NCBI RefSeq assembly: GCF_022346995.1
Contig: NZ_JAKRNM010000005.1
Location: forward strand, 124,001 to 188,000
DNA length: 64,000 nt
Source: Paenibacillus sp. ACRRY
Lineage (GTDB): Bacteria > Bacillota > Bacilli > Paenibacillales > Paenibacillaceae
Direction of reading: 5' to 3'
Below are positions 25,975 through 35,097 of the stretch, in pieces. Below the pieces are notes generated by a model. That model had not been told where the DNA came from. It did not search any database and saw only the letters and a list, made by a program, of their open reading frames with translations. Each line of letters begins with the position of its first letter. Position 1 is the stretch's first letter. The translations under genes and the position numbers were made by a program.

Positions 25975-27015
25975 ATGAAAAAGATGCTCAGCTTGTCTTT
26001 GGTCATGTTGCTGGCAGTATCGGTAATGCTCGCAGGTTGCGGAAGCAAACCGAAGGAAGAAACAAATGCCGGAGGAACAACAGGTGGCGAATCCACTGAA
26101 GCGAAATCCGATTTGCAGATCGGTATGGTTACTGACGTAGGTGGCGTTAACGACAAATCCTTTAACCAATCCGCTTGGGAAGCCCTGCAAGCAACTGAAA
26201 CTGAAACAGGTACGGCTGTTAAATACCTGCAAAGTAAATCCGATGAAGAGTACATTCCTAACCTGAACGAATTCGTTAAAGGTGGATATGATCTGACTTG
26301 GGGTATCGGTTTCCAATTGGCTGACGCAATCAAAACGGTTGCTGACCAAAACCCTGAATCCAAACTGGCGATCATCGACAGTGTTGTAGATTCTCCTAAC
26401 GTTAAATCCGTAACATTTGCTGAAGAGCAAGGTTCCTTCCTGGTTGGCGTTGTTGCCGGTCTGACTACAAAAACGAACAAAATCGGTTTTGTTGGCGGTA
26501 TGGACAGCCCACTGATCAAGAAATTTGAAGTTGGTTTCAGAGAAGGGGTTAAAGCAGTTAACCCTGATGCAGAATTGATCTCCAACTATACAGGCGCATT
26601 TGACAAACCAGACCTTGGTAAAGCAGCAGCAGCTACAATCTACAACCAAGGCGCGGATATCATTTTCCACTCTTCCGGTGCTACAGGTAACGGTGTGTTC
26701 AACGAAGCAATTGCCCGTAAAAAACAAGGACAAGATGTTTGGGTAATCGGTGTGGATAAAGACCAATCTTTGGAGTTTGGTGACGATGTTACTCTGACTT
26801 CCATGATCAAAAAAGTTGACGAAGCAGTTAAGAAAGTAAACCAAGAAGTTATTGACGGCACATTTGCTGGCGGTTCCGAAAACCTGACTCTGAAAGAGAA
26901 CGGTGTAGGTATTGCTGATACTTCTACAAAAAATGTTTCTGCTGACATCCTTGCTAAAGTCGACGAATACAAAGAAAAAATCATCAACGGCGAAATCAAA
27001 GTACCTACAGAGTAA
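25975..27015 (+). CDS. nupN: BMP-family purine nucleoside-binding lipoprotein (PnrA/NupN-like)
   Basis: Extracellular substrate-binding lipoprotein of a nucleoside importer. A signal peptide ends in the lipobox VMLAGC (Cys about 22), followed by a Gly/Thr/Ser linker. The BMP domain shows IGMVTDVGGVNDKSFNQSAWE, the start motif with the ligand Asp/Asn, and KIGFVGGMDSPLIKKFEVGFREGV and IFHSSGATGNGVFNEA later. The 346 residues and the order binding protein-ATPase-permease-permease match Bacillus subtilis nupNOPQ (guanosine uptake). A hairpin follows, so this highly expressed gene may be partly uncoupled from the rest. Confidence 0.92.
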   Translation: MKKMLSLSLVMLLAVSVMLAGCGSKPKEETNAGGTTGGESTEAKSDLQIGMVTDVGGVNDKSFNQSAWEALQATETETGTAVKYLQSKSDEEYIPNLNEFVKGGYDLTWGIGFQLADAIKTVADQNPESKLAIIDSVVDSPNVKSVTFAEEQGSFLVGVVAGLTTKTNKIGFVGGMDSPLIKKFEVGFREGVKAVNPDAELISNYTGAFDKPDLGKAAAATIYNQGADIIFHSSGATGNGVFNEAIARKKQGQDVWVIGVDKDQSLEFGDDVTLTSMIKKVDEAVKKVNQEVIDGTFAGGSENLTLKENGVGIADTSTKNVSADILAKVDEYKEKIINGEIKVPTE

Positions 27016-27043
27016 TTGCTTCGCCTGCGAATTGAATAATCAC

Positions 27044-27065
27044 AAGGCCGGTCTTGACCGGCCTT
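27044..27065 (+). terminator. hairpin after nupN
   Basis: AAGGCCGGT and ACCGGCCTT pair around CTTG. The trailing sequence is not T-rich, so it may stabilise the nupN message more than it terminates. Confidence 0.55.
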
Positions 27066-27262
27066 ATGATTGTCAGGACAGGAAAATTTGCTCACGCCAT
27101 CATAACATTTGTACCTAGTTAATAAGGTGCTGCTGGAAACCTTCCAAATGCAGAATCAATGTTTTAGCAATAACGCTCCGGAAGGAGCTTTTCTTAAGAT
27201 TATGGAATGTATACATTTCAGCTGTGCTGGATGGATTCGATAATCTCAAGAAAAGAAAAATG

Positions 27263-27284
27263 ACCGCAACAAAGCGGTTTTTTT
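27263..27284 (+). terminator. candidate partial terminator before nupO
   Basis: ACCGC and GCGGT pair around AACAAA, followed by TTTTTTT. The stem is short, which would allow read-through into nupO. Confidence 0.55.
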
Positions 27285-27357
27285 CCTTGAACATACGTCG
27301 ATAGACGTTTTTCTTACGTTTGCGGAACCACACTATATCAGTTATAAGGGTGATTAC

Positions 27358-28896
27358 ATGGGTGCAGCAACCCCCGTCGTTGAGTTAAAACAAATCACGA
27401 AGCGTTTTCCAGGCATTGTTGCCAACGACGCCATCAGCCTTCAGCTTCGTAAAGGCGAGATTCATGCTTTACTGGGCGAAAACGGCGCTGGTAAATCAAC
27501 GTTGATGAATATTGTATTTGGTCTCTATCAGCCAGATGAAGGTTCCATTGAAGTGAATGGCAAGCCTGTCATGATCGATAGCCCGAACAAAGCAATCGAG
27601 CTTGGGATCGGCATGGTGCATCAGCACTTTAAGCTTGTTCAGCCGTTCACGGTAACAGAGAACATTATTTTGGGATCTGAACCAACGAAGGGTCTCAATA
27701 TTAACTATAAAAAAGCGGCTGCCGAAGTGCAGCGTTTGTCCGAGCAATACGGACTCAAAGTAAATCCACATGCCAAAATCCATGATATTTCAGTTGGTAT
27801 GCAGCAGCGCGTTGAAATCGTAAAAACATTGTACCGCGGCGCTGATATTCTGATCTTTGATGAACCAACAGCTGTTCTGACTCCTCAGGAGATCAAAGAA
27901 CTGATGGTCATCATGAAAAAACTCGTGGCAGAAGGCAAATCGATTATCCTGATTACACATAAGTTAAAAGAAATTATGGAGATCTCGGATACGGTCACCA
28001 TTATTCGACGCGGGAAAGTAATCGACTCTGTCAAGACATCTGAAACCAATCCCAATGAGCTTGCCGAAAAAATGGTTGGTCGTAATGTCACGTTTAAAGT
28101 GGATAAAATACCCGCAACGCCTGGAGCCAATGTCCTTGAAGTCAGCAAACTGACTGCCAAGAACAAAGAGGGGATTTCTGTTCTGAATGAACTGAACTTG
28201 AATGTTCGTGCTGGAGAAATTCTGGGTATTGCAGGTGTAGATGGCAATGGACAGAGCGAATTGATTGAAGCTCTGACGGGATTGCGCAAAGTGGATAGCG
28301 GATCGATCCGTTTGCAAGGAAAAGAATTATCCAACCACTCACCGCGTCATATTTCGGAATCGGGAGTAGGTCATATTCCGGAAGACCGACATAAGCACGG
28401 ATTGGTTTTGGATTTCTCGGTCAGTGAAAATATTGTTCTGGAATCTTACTACAAGTCTCCTTACACGCGCAGAGGATTTCTTAATTTCGATGCGATCAAA
28501 AAGCAGGCCAAACGTCTTGTTGAGGCGTTTGACGTGCGGACACCGAGCATTGAAACCAAAGCACGGTCTCTTTCTGGGGGTAACCAGCAAAAGGCGATCA
28601 TTGCACGGGAAGTCGATAAGAACCCGGAACTGCTTATCGCAGCACAGCCAACACGTGGCTTGGACGTAGGTGCTATTGAGTTTGTCCAGAAACAGTTGAT
28701 TGCTCAGCGTGACCAAGGAAAAGCGGTATTGCTGATTTCCTTCGAGCTCGATGAAATTATCAACGTTTCGGACCGCATTGCTGTCATTTATGAGGGCCAA
28801 ATTGTCGGTGAGGTCCTGCCGGAAGAAACGAATGACAGGGAGCTCGGCTTGATGATGGCGGGCAGCACCCAAAAGAGAGGTACTGTACATGAGTAA
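27358..28896 (+). CDS. nupO: nucleoside ABC transporter ATP-binding protein (two ATPase domains)
   Basis: Energises the importer. The 512-residue protein has two ABC cassettes, as in RbsA-type ATPases. The first has Walker A GENGAGKST, signature SVGMQQRVEI and Walker B ILIFDEPTAVLTP. The second has a changed Walker A (GVDGNGQSE, lacking the GKST lysine-serine/threonine end), signature LSGGNQQK and Walker B region LLIAAQPTRGLDVG, where Glu after the Asp position is missing. The degenerate second site is usual for this family. Start ATG 27358 with AAGGGTGA upstream; the end overlaps nupP by 8 bases. Confidence 0.93.
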   Translation: MGAATPVVELKQITKRFPGIVANDAISLQLRKGEIHALLGENGAGKSTLMNIVFGLYQPDEGSIEVNGKPVMIDSPNKAIELGIGMVHQHFKLVQPFTVTENIILGSEPTKGLNINYKKAAAEVQRLSEQYGLKVNPHAKIHDISVGMQQRVEIVKTLYRGADILIFDEPTAVLTPQEIKELMVIMKKLVAEGKSIILITHKLKEIMEISDTVTIIRRGKVIDSVKTSETNPNELAEKMVGRNVTFKVDKIPATPGANVLEVSKLTAKNKEGISVLNELNLNVRAGEILGIAGVDGNGQSELIEALTGLRKVDSGSIRLQGKELSNHSPRHISESGVGHIPEDRHKHGLVLDFSVSENIVLESYYKSPYTRRGFLNFDAIKKQAKRLVEAFDVRTPSIETKARSLSGGNQQKAIIAREVDKNPELLIAAQPTRGLDVGAIEFVQKQLIAQRDQGKAVLLISFELDEIINVSDRIAVIYEGQIVGEVLPEETNDRELGLMMAGSTQKRGTVHE

Positions 28897-29968
28897 AGTA
28901 TTGAAATGGTTTACCCGTGATTCCTTTATCCTGCCTATCGTTGCAATCCTCATGGGGTTAATTCTGGGCGGTATCGTTATGCTTATTGGAGGATACAACC
29001 CAATTGAGGCATATGGCGCATTGTTTAAAAAAGTCTTTGGTGACATGTACAACTTCGGTGAAGCTGTACGTGAGATGACGCCTTTGATCATGACAGGCCT
29101 CGCGTTTGCGTTTGCGTCTCGTGCGGGACTGTTTAATATCGGTGGAGAAGGACAATTTCTCGTCGGTATGACAGCAGCCACATTTGTGGGGGTTAAGTTT
29201 GCTGGTCTGCCAATTTACATTCATGCTCCACTGGCGTTGATTGCCGGTGCAGTATTCGGTGGTCTGTGGGCAGCCATTGCCGGTTACCTGAAGGCCGCTC
29301 GCGGAGTGAACGAAGTAATCAGCAGTATCATGCTGAACTGGATCGGTCTGTATTTGGCCAATCTGATTGTACGGCAGTTTTTGCTGCTTCAAGGGGAAAA
29401 CCGTTCGGTAGATATTAGTGAGTCAGCTTCAATCAGCTTGACTTGGTTGTCTGAACTAATGGGCAACTCCCGTGTTCACATGGGCACATTGATCGCTTTG
29501 GTTATGGCTGTTCTCTTTTATATTTATATGTGGAAAACCAAGCAAGGGTATGAAATCCGCGCTGTAGGTCACAACCCGAATGCGGCTGAATATGCAGGTA
29601 TGCATGTTAATCGCAATATCGTAAAAGCCATGTTTATCAGTGGTATGCTTGCGGGTCTTGGTGGAGCTTTCCAGGTACTTGGTGTATTCCAGTATCAGAC
29701 AGTCATGTCGGGATCTCCAGGAACAGGTTTTGACGGCATTGCCGTTGCCTTGATTGGTTTGAACCATCCGTTTGGTGTGCTCCTGGGGGCGTTGTTGTTC
29801 GGTACGCTTACCTATGGATCTGCTGGTATGAGCTTTGCTGCGGATGTACCGCCAGAGATTATTCGGATTGTAATCGGTTCGATTATCTTCTTCATTGCGG
29901 CACAAGGCATCGTGCGCTGGGTTCTTAAACCGTTCTACTCCAAGCGCAAGAAAGAGAAGGTGTTGTAG
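28889..29968 (+). CDS. nupP: nucleoside ABC transporter permease
   Basis: A 359-residue membrane permease of the BPD_transp_2 (RbsC-like) family with about ten hydrophobic segments. MTGLAFAFASRAGLFNIGGEGQFLVG and KAARGVNEVISSIMLNWI are conserved in guanosine/simple-sugar importers. It overlaps nupO and directly abuts nupQ, so the operon is tight. Confidence 0.93.
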   Translation: MSKVLKWFTRDSFILPIVAILMGLILGGIVMLIGGYNPIEAYGALFKKVFGDMYNFGEAVREMTPLIMTGLAFAFASRAGLFNIGGEGQFLVGMTAATFVGVKFAGLPIYIHAPLALIAGAVFGGLWAAIAGYLKAARGVNEVISSIMLNWIGLYLANLIVRQFLLLQGENRSVDISESASISLTWLSELMGNSRVHMGTLIALVMAVLFYIYMWKTKQGYEIRAVGHNPNAAEYAGMHVNRNIVKAMFISGMLAGLGGAFQVLGVFQYQTVMSGSPGTGFDGIAVALIGLNHPFGVLLGALLFGTLTYGSAGMSFAADVPPEIIRIVIGSIIFFIAAQGIVRWVLKPFYSKRKKEKVL

Positions 29969-30931
29969 ATGGACTTGTTGACAATTGGGCAAATTATCAA
30001 TACGACGCTTGTCTTTGCTACGGCATTGATTTTTGCTTCCCTTGGCGGGATATTCTCTGAAAAATCCGGTGTAACCAACCTGGGACTTGAAGGTTTTATG
30101 GTCTTTGGTGCGTTTGCTGCCGGAATTGGGGCTCACTATGCCCAAGAAGCTGGAATGGGTGGTACAACGTCCGCCTGGATGGGTGTTTTGGTTGCCGTAG
30201 CATTGGGCGTACTCGTATCTCTTATTCACGCTGTTGCATCGATTACGTTCAAGGCGGACCAGATTATTAGTGGTATCGTTATCAACTTCCTGGCAGCAGG
30301 AAGTACTCTATATTTGGTTAAATTGTTGTTTGAAGGATCAGGGGACTCACCTTTGGTGCAGGGCTTCAGCAAATTTGATGTGCCACTTCTCAAGGATATT
30401 CCTTTGCTTGGGGAAGCGTTGTTCAAGAATGTTTACCCAACAACATATCTGGCGATCATTCTTGTATTCCTGACGTATTACATTCTCTTCAAGACGCCAT
30501 TCGGCCTTCGTTTGCGCTCTGTGGGTGAACACCCGAGCGCGGCTGATACTGTAGGTGTCAAAGTTCGTCGCTATCGTTATGTTGGCGTAATGATCAGTGG
30601 TGCACTGGCTGCAATCGGTGGTGCTGCTATCACACTGACAACAACAGGCACATTCTCGCACAATACGGTTTCCGGTCAAGGATACATTGCTATCGCAGCG
30701 ATGATTTTTGGTAAATGGAATCCAATCGGAGCATTTGGTGCTGCTGTATTTTTCGGGTTCTCACAAGCAATTCGAAACTATGTGCAGCTGTTTGAATGGT
30801 CTCAAAGTATTCCCCAGGAAATTATTTATATGCTGCCATACCTGCTCACGATTATTGTTCTTATCGCGGCAGTCGGACGTTCGTCAGCTCCGTCTGCACT
30901 CGGTGAACCGTATGATCCGGGGAAAAGGTAG
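29969..30931 (+). CDS. nupQ: nucleoside ABC transporter permease
   Basis: The second permease, 320 residues. FASLGGIFSEKSGVTNLGLEGFMVFGAF and the EHPSAADTVGVKVRRYRY loop are family hallmarks. Its ATG follows the nupP stop without a gap, implying translational coupling. A terminator lies 45 bases after the stop. Confidence 0.93.
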   Translation: MDLLTIGQIINTTLVFATALIFASLGGIFSEKSGVTNLGLEGFMVFGAFAAGIGAHYAQEAGMGGTTSAWMGVLVAVALGVLVSLIHAVASITFKADQIISGIVINFLAAGSTLYLVKLLFEGSGDSPLVQGFSKFDVPLLKDIPLLGEALFKNVYPTTYLAIILVFLTYYILFKTPFGLRLRSVGEHPSAADTVGVKVRRYRYVGVMISGALAAIGGAAITLTTTGTFSHNTVSGQGYIAIAAMIFGKWNPIGAFGAAVFFGFSQAIRNYVQLFEWSQSIPQEIIYMLPYLLTIIVLIAAVGRSSAPSALGEPYDPGKR

Positions 30932-30976
30932 ATGTAAGCAATTCATTAAACAATATTATGAGTTTTATCAGAAAAT

Positions 30977-31004
30977 GGGTCCGCTTCGTGCGGGCTCTTT
31001 TTTG
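30977..31004 (+). terminator. terminator of the nucleoside importer operon
   Basis: GGGTCCGC pairs with GCGGGCTC around TTCGT (two G-T pairs), followed by TTTTTT. Confidence 0.78.
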
Positions 31005-31139
31005 TTATACAAATAGCAATTCACACGTTTCCATCGTGTCAGGGTAGAGACCCATATTTTCAAGTAGGGACAAAGAAACAGGCGAAGCAAGTGATGGACG
31101 AATACACTGTTTTGAATGATCCGAGGAGGAGGGGAAAGT

Positions 31140-31514
31140 ATGAAACAACATGTTACGCGTCGTGAAGCGTTGAAATTCGTAGGCAAAAATATCGTTGCGG
31201 TGAAAAAAGACGGCACTCGGGTTACGGGGAAGCTGTTGAAAGTATCGGGCAATAAATTAGTGCTAAAGCGCATGAATGGCAAAAAAGTACGCACAAAAGC
31301 CATTCTTCCACTGGTTCTGTTTGATTTGCTTGCAATCGCCACATTACCTTACGCTTACGGCCCGGGACCTGGCTTTGGAGGTCCTGGTTTTGGAGGCCCT
31401 GGATATGGACCAGGCTACGGACCTGGACCAAAACCCGGCCCCGGATATGGTCCAGGCTTTGGTCCGGGCCCCGGATTCGGACCGTACGGGCCGCGTCCAC
31501 CAGGATTATTCTAG
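31140..31514 (+). CDS. Sm-like domain protein with Gly/Pro-rich tail
   Basis: A 124-residue protein of two distinct halves. Residues 1-70 look like a small Sm/LSm-type beta-barrel: GKNIVAVKKDGTRVTGKLLKVSGNKLVLKR has the strand pattern and the central Gly of Sm motif 1, ending in a hydrophobic LPLVLFDLLAIATLP. Residues 75-124 are a low-complexity tail of GPGFG, GPGYG and GPKPG units, almost only Gly, Pro, Phe and Tyr. GAGGAGGGG precedes ATG 31140, preferred over the frame start at 31116. Family unknown; a spore-coat or envelope role would fit the tail, but this is a guess. Confidence 0.7.
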   Translation: MKQHVTRREALKFVGKNIVAVKKDGTRVTGKLLKVSGNKLVLKRMNGKKVRTKAILPLVLFDLLAIATLPYAYGPGPGFGGPGFGGPGYGPGYGPGPKPGPGYGPGFGPGPGFGPYGPRPPGLF

Positions 31515-31520
31515 GAGAAC

Positions 31521-31967
31521 CTAAATGTTCTTTTCCATTTCGTAACAGCGGCTTATCATAATATAACGAACGGTGCTATATCCATTTTTTTGATAAAACT
31601 GCAGCCCTTTTGTATTGCCTTCGTCGACCATCACTTTGGATCTTTTGCAGCCTCGCGATGCGGCAAAATTTTCGGCTTTTTGCAGCAAAGTCTGACCATA
31701 CCTTTTGCGCTGTTCCTTTGTAGCAACTGCCATCATATCGACATATAACAACTCGCCGTGCATAAGAAAATGTATAAATGCGACAGCTTCTTTGTTCGGG
31801 TCAGGTGAGACAACGAAGGTCATGCCCCTGTTCATACGCAGGGGTATGTCTTTGCGTATTTTGTTGATTTCATTGGTGCTCATATGGGATAGAGGAACAA
31901 GTTGCGAGTCAATTAAACTCATGATGGCGCCATCATCCAGCCTCGAATTGCGTTGCCGAATCACCAT
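31521..31967 (-). CDS. GNAT family N-acetyltransferase
   Basis: A 148-residue acetyltransferase. Motif A is LYVDMMAVATKEQRKRYGQTLLQKAE and the C-terminal motif is NTKGLQFYQKNGYSTVRYIM. The acetyl-CoA loop (QRKRYGQ) is a variant of Q/RxxGxG/A with Tyr in the first Gly place. AAAGGAGG precedes the ATG. It converges on the Sm-like gene with only 6 bases between stops. Substrate unknown. Confidence 0.8.
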   Translation of the reverse strand: MVIRQRNSRLDDGAIMSLIDSQLVPLSHMSTNEINKIRKDIPLRMNRGMTFVVSPDPNKEAVAFIHFLMHGELLYVDMMAVATKEQRKRYGQTLLQKAENFAASRGCKRSKVMVDEGNTKGLQFYQKNGYSTVRYIMISRCYEMEKNI

Positions 31968-32120
31968 GCGGATCCTCCTTTCAAGACCAGTCGTGCTGCT
32001 CGTATATCCTATGCCTGGAGCAAGATAAAAGGTGACTGAATGAAGTGAAGGGAATAGGGTAACGTTAAGAATCGTAGTAGCGTGATACAGGGCGTTTAAA
32101 ATTTTTATCCAAATCAGGTA

Positions 32121-32150
32121 TTGACTTATCGGTTGGAGGAATCATATAAT
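32121..32150 (+). promoter_or_regulatory. ilvB operon promoter
   Basis: TTGACT (32121-32126), an 18-base spacer, and a perfect TATAAT (32145-32150). Confidence 0.8.
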
Positions 32151-32159
32151 GTTCCTAAC

Positions 32160-32520
32160 ATTTAACGAGAATATTTAATCGGCTATGAAGAGGACGAAGT
32201 TTTAAGGGCTCTTTTGCTCAGAGAGTGGCTGGATCTGCTGAAACCACCACCATAATCCCTTATATACGAGCTCACCTCGGAGCTGTTTTCCTGAAAAGCA
32301 TTGGATGTCACTCCACTCGCGTATTAGGGAAAATCGTATGTCTGCGTTACAGACAACAGGTATGGAAGACGGCTATGTCCGTTTGACCTATCGTTTTTTG
32401 TACCTGGTAAGGTCCGTTATTGCGAAATTTCGGACAAAGTTGGGTGGTACCACGGAAGCAACAACCTTTCGTCCCTCGCAAGCATTAATTTGTTTGCAGG
32501 GATGAAAGGTTTTTTTTGTA
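32160..32520 (+). ncRNA. T-box leader, leucine specifier (CTC)
   Basis: A T-box riboswitch senses uncharged tRNA and allows transcription of the operon. The T-box sequence GGGTGGTACCACGG is at 32442-32455, directly before a terminator. Stem I has AGAGAG (32219-32224), a GGCTGGATCTGCTGAAACC arm, and the specifier side GAGCTCACCTCGGAGC. By its spacing to GGAGC the specifier is CTC (32271-32273), a leucine codon; the same rule gives TTC for the pheS leader in this window. Leucine control fits ilv-leu genes. Confidence 0.88.
32465..32517 (+). terminator. T-box terminator before ilvB
   Basis: CCTTTCGTCCCT pairs with AGGGATGAAAGG (one G-T), followed by TTTTTTTT. It competes with the antiterminator that includes the T-box sequence. 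Confidence 0.9.
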
Positions 32521-32565
32521 ACTTCAAATGTCAGAATGATGTAAATTCCGAGAGGAGGATGACTG

Positions 32566-34317
32566 ATGGGAGCTCAAATTCCAGAAGTACGATCAACAGA
32601 TGAATTACGTGAAAAATGGATGAAGCCGGAGGTCATTAGCGGTTCTGAGATTCTGCTAAGAAGCTTGTTGCTGGAAGGTGTCGAGTGCGTATTCGGTTAT
32701 CCGGGCGGAGCGGTGTTGTACATTTACGACGCCATGTACGGTTTCGAGGACTTCAAGCATGTACTGACTCGGCATGAACAAGGTGCGATTCACGCAGCAG
32801 ACGGATATGCACGTGCGAGCGGCAAAGTTGGTGTTTGTATCGCAACATCCGGTCCGGGAGCAACGAATCTTGTAACCGGAATTGCAACGGCATATATGGA
32901 TTCCGTACCGCTCGTTGTCATTACGGGGAACGTCATTTCCAGCCTGATTGGTTCGGATGCTTTCCAGGAAGCGGATATCACGGGTATTACAATGCCAATT
33001 ACCAAACACAGCTATCTGGTAAAAGACGTTAAAGATCTGCCGCGTGTCATTCATGAGGCATTCCATATTGCCAATACAGGACGTAAAGGTCCGGTGTTAA
33101 TCGACATTCCGAAGGATGTTTCTGCCAACAAAACCTTGTTTGAACCAAGTACTGAACCAGTGACACTGAGAGGCTATAACCCTCGGACGGTGCCAAACAA
33201 GCTTCAGGTTGATCGTTTGGCTCAGGCCATTCAGGAAGCAGAGCGTCCGATGATTCTTGCAGGTGGCGGGGTCGTTTACTCCGGTGGACACGAAGCACTG
33301 TTCGAATTTGTTGAGAAAACAGGCATCCCAATTACAACGACTCTTCTTGGACTTGGTGCTTTCCCAAGTGGACACGAACTTTGGACCGGAATGCCGGGTA
33401 TGCACGGAACATACACGTCCAACCAGGCGATTCAACAATCGGATCTGCTGATCAACATCGGAGCTCGCTTTGATGACCGGGTTACAGGTAAACTGGACGG
33501 TTTTGCACCACATGCCAAAATTGTACACATCGACATTGACCCAGCGGAAATTGGCAAAAACATCGCGACGGATATCCCGATTGTTGGCGATGTGAAGACG
33601 GTACTCGAAATAGCCAACAAGGAAGTGCAGCGTGCCGAACGTGCGGATGCCTGGAGAGACCAGATCAAGCAATGGAAGCAAGAGAAACCTTACAGCTACA
33701 CGGATTCCGAAGATGAGTTGAAACCACAATGGGTCGTTGAGTTGTTGAATGATACAACCAAAGGTGAGGCGATCGTGACTACCGACGTTGGTCAGCATCA
33801 GATGTGGGCGGCGCAATACTACAAGTTCAATCAACCTCGCTCATGGGTAACTTCCGGCGGACTCGGAACAATGGGCTTTGGATTCCCTTCGGCAATCGGA
33901 GCACAGATGGCGAATCCGGACAGACTGGTCATCTCCATTAATGGTGATGGCGGAATGCAAATGTGTTCACAAGAACTGGCAATCTGCGCGATCAATAATA
34001 TCCCAGTCAAGATTGTCATCATTAACAACCAGGTGCTTGGAATGGTTCGCCAGTGGCAGGAAATCATTTACGAGAACCGTTACAGTCACATCGATCTGGC
34101 GGGAAGCCCGGATTTTGTAAAACTGGCTGAGGCATATGGTGTAAAAGGACTGCGTGCCACGAACAAGGAAGAAGCTGAACGGGCATGGCAGGAAGCACTG
34201 GATACACCTGGACCGGTCGTTGTAGAATTTGTTGTTCGCAAAGAAGAAAATGTATATCCAATGGTTCCGCAAGGAGCAACAATTGATCAAATGCTGATGG
34301 GGGATGCTGAGGAATGA
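32566..34317 (+). CDS. ilvB: acetolactate synthase, large (catalytic) subunit
   Basis: TPP- and FAD-dependent first enzyme of valine/leucine/isoleucine synthesis, joining two pyruvates or pyruvate and 2-oxobutyrate. The 583 residues carry EGVECVFGYPGGAVLYIYDA, the catalytic Glu in TRHEQGAIHAADGYARA, the IGARFDDRVTGKLD centre, and the TPP motif from SINGDGGMQMCSQELA to NNQVLGMVRQWQ. GAGGAGG precedes the ATG. It overlaps ilvN by 4 bases. Confidence 0.97.
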   Translation: MGAQIPEVRSTDELREKWMKPEVISGSEILLRSLLLEGVECVFGYPGGAVLYIYDAMYGFEDFKHVLTRHEQGAIHAADGYARASGKVGVCIATSGPGATNLVTGIATAYMDSVPLVVITGNVISSLIGSDAFQEADITGITMPITKHSYLVKDVKDLPRVIHEAFHIANTGRKGPVLIDIPKDVSANKTLFEPSTEPVTLRGYNPRTVPNKLQVDRLAQAIQEAERPMILAGGGVVYSGGHEALFEFVEKTGIPITTTLLGLGAFPSGHELWTGMPGMHGTYTSNQAIQQSDLLINIGARFDDRVTGKLDGFAPHAKIVHIDIDPAEIGKNIATDIPIVGDVKTVLEIANKEVQRAERADAWRDQIKQWKQEKPYSYTDSEDELKPQWVVELLNDTTKGEAIVTTDVGQHQMWAAQYYKFNQPRSWVTSGGLGTMGFGFPSAIGAQMANPDRLVISINGDGGMQMCSQELAICAINNIPVKIVIINNQVLGMVRQWQEIIYENRYSHIDLAGSPDFVKLAEAYGVKGLRATNKEEAERAWQEALDTPGPVVVEFVVRKEENVYPMVPQGATIDQMLMGDAEE

Positions 34318-34796
34318 TTAGACATACGATTTCGATTTTGGTCAACGATCAGCCTGGCGTCCTGCAGCGGGTATCGGGGTTGTTCGGTCGACGTGGATTC
34401 AACATTGAGAGCATTACGGTAGGTCAGTCGGAAGAAGCGGGCTTGTCCCGTATGGTCATTGTCACGATTGGTGATGACAAAACGCTGGAGCAGATTGAGA
34501 AACAGCTCTATAAGATCATTGACGTAATCAAAGTGGTGGATTTCAGCCTCAAGCCGATGGTTGCCCGTGAACTCGCTTTGATTAAAGTAAAAGCAGAACC
34601 TTCCGAGCGCCCTGAAATCATGGGAGTGGTTGAAACGTTCCGCGCGTCGGTTGTGGATATTGGTCCAAGCAGTCTGATGGTTCAGGTTGTTGGAGATACC
34701 GACAAAATCGACGCCATGATTGAGCTTCTTAAGCCGTATGGTATTCGCGAACTCTCGCGGACTGGAGTAACTGCACTGGTACGTGGAAACGTATAA
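34314..34796 (+). CDS. ilvN: acetolactate synthase, small (regulatory) subunit
   Basis: A 160-residue regulatory subunit that gives valine feedback control. The N-terminal ACT domain is RHTISILVNDQPGVLQRVSGLFGRRGFNIESITVG, and the C-terminal domain ends in IRELSRTGVTALVRG. Its ATG overlaps the ilvB stop (ATGA), giving the coupled expression needed for a fixed subunit ratio. Sometimes named ilvH. Confidence 0.96.
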   Translation: MIRHTISILVNDQPGVLQRVSGLFGRRGFNIESITVGQSEEAGLSRMVIVTIGDDKTLEQIEKQLYKIIDVIKVVDFSLKPMVARELALIKVKAEPSERPEIMGVVETFRASVVDIGPSSLMVQVVGDTDKIDAMIELLKPYGIRELSRTGVTALVRGNV

Positions 34797-35097
34797 TTGC
34801 CAATAGATCTAATTCTATGGTCTAATATGCATATCGGGTAAGCAACGAAGGATACGAGAAGAAGCAGTATTACAGACTGCAGGTGATCCTTGAATGACAT
34901 CGTGATCCTGCATCTGCTGCAATTCAACATTTTAGTGATGTAACGCTTGAAAAGAGAGCTACACACCCGCATTAAAGGGCGGGTGTCTGAACGGATCGGA
35001 TCAGACCATAGTTGCTGGAACAGCCAGCATACCGGTCCCTTGAGACACCCGCTCATTAATGAAGGGTTCTTTACAATACAAAGGAGGACTTATAAAC
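34797..35097 (+). other. highly structured ilvN-ilvC spacer RNA
   Basis: Within the operon, 301 untranslated bases can form several stems: GCAGT/ACTGC (34866-34883 area); ACACCCGC/GCGGGTGT (34963-34970 with 34979-34986); and, excluding the last, a long hairpin in which GCGGGTGTCT (34979-34988) pairs with AGACACCCGC (35043-35052), then GGATCGG with CCGGTCC, then TGCTGG with CCAGCA. The two uses of GCGGGTGT are mutually exclusive, as in a switch. There is no T run after it, so it is not a simple terminator. The ilvC ribosome site begins 28 bases after the long hairpin. Confidence 0.6.

Noticed and set aside
25942..26844. 300-residue minus-strand frame opposite nupN
   Set aside because: Antisense to the BMP lipoprotein, rich in Cys and Phe as expected from complementing Lys/Glu/Thr codons.
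31360..31500. Short-period repeats that might be a CRISPR or VNTR array
   Set aside because: They encode GPG units in frame with a good start and stop; no spacer-repeat structure.
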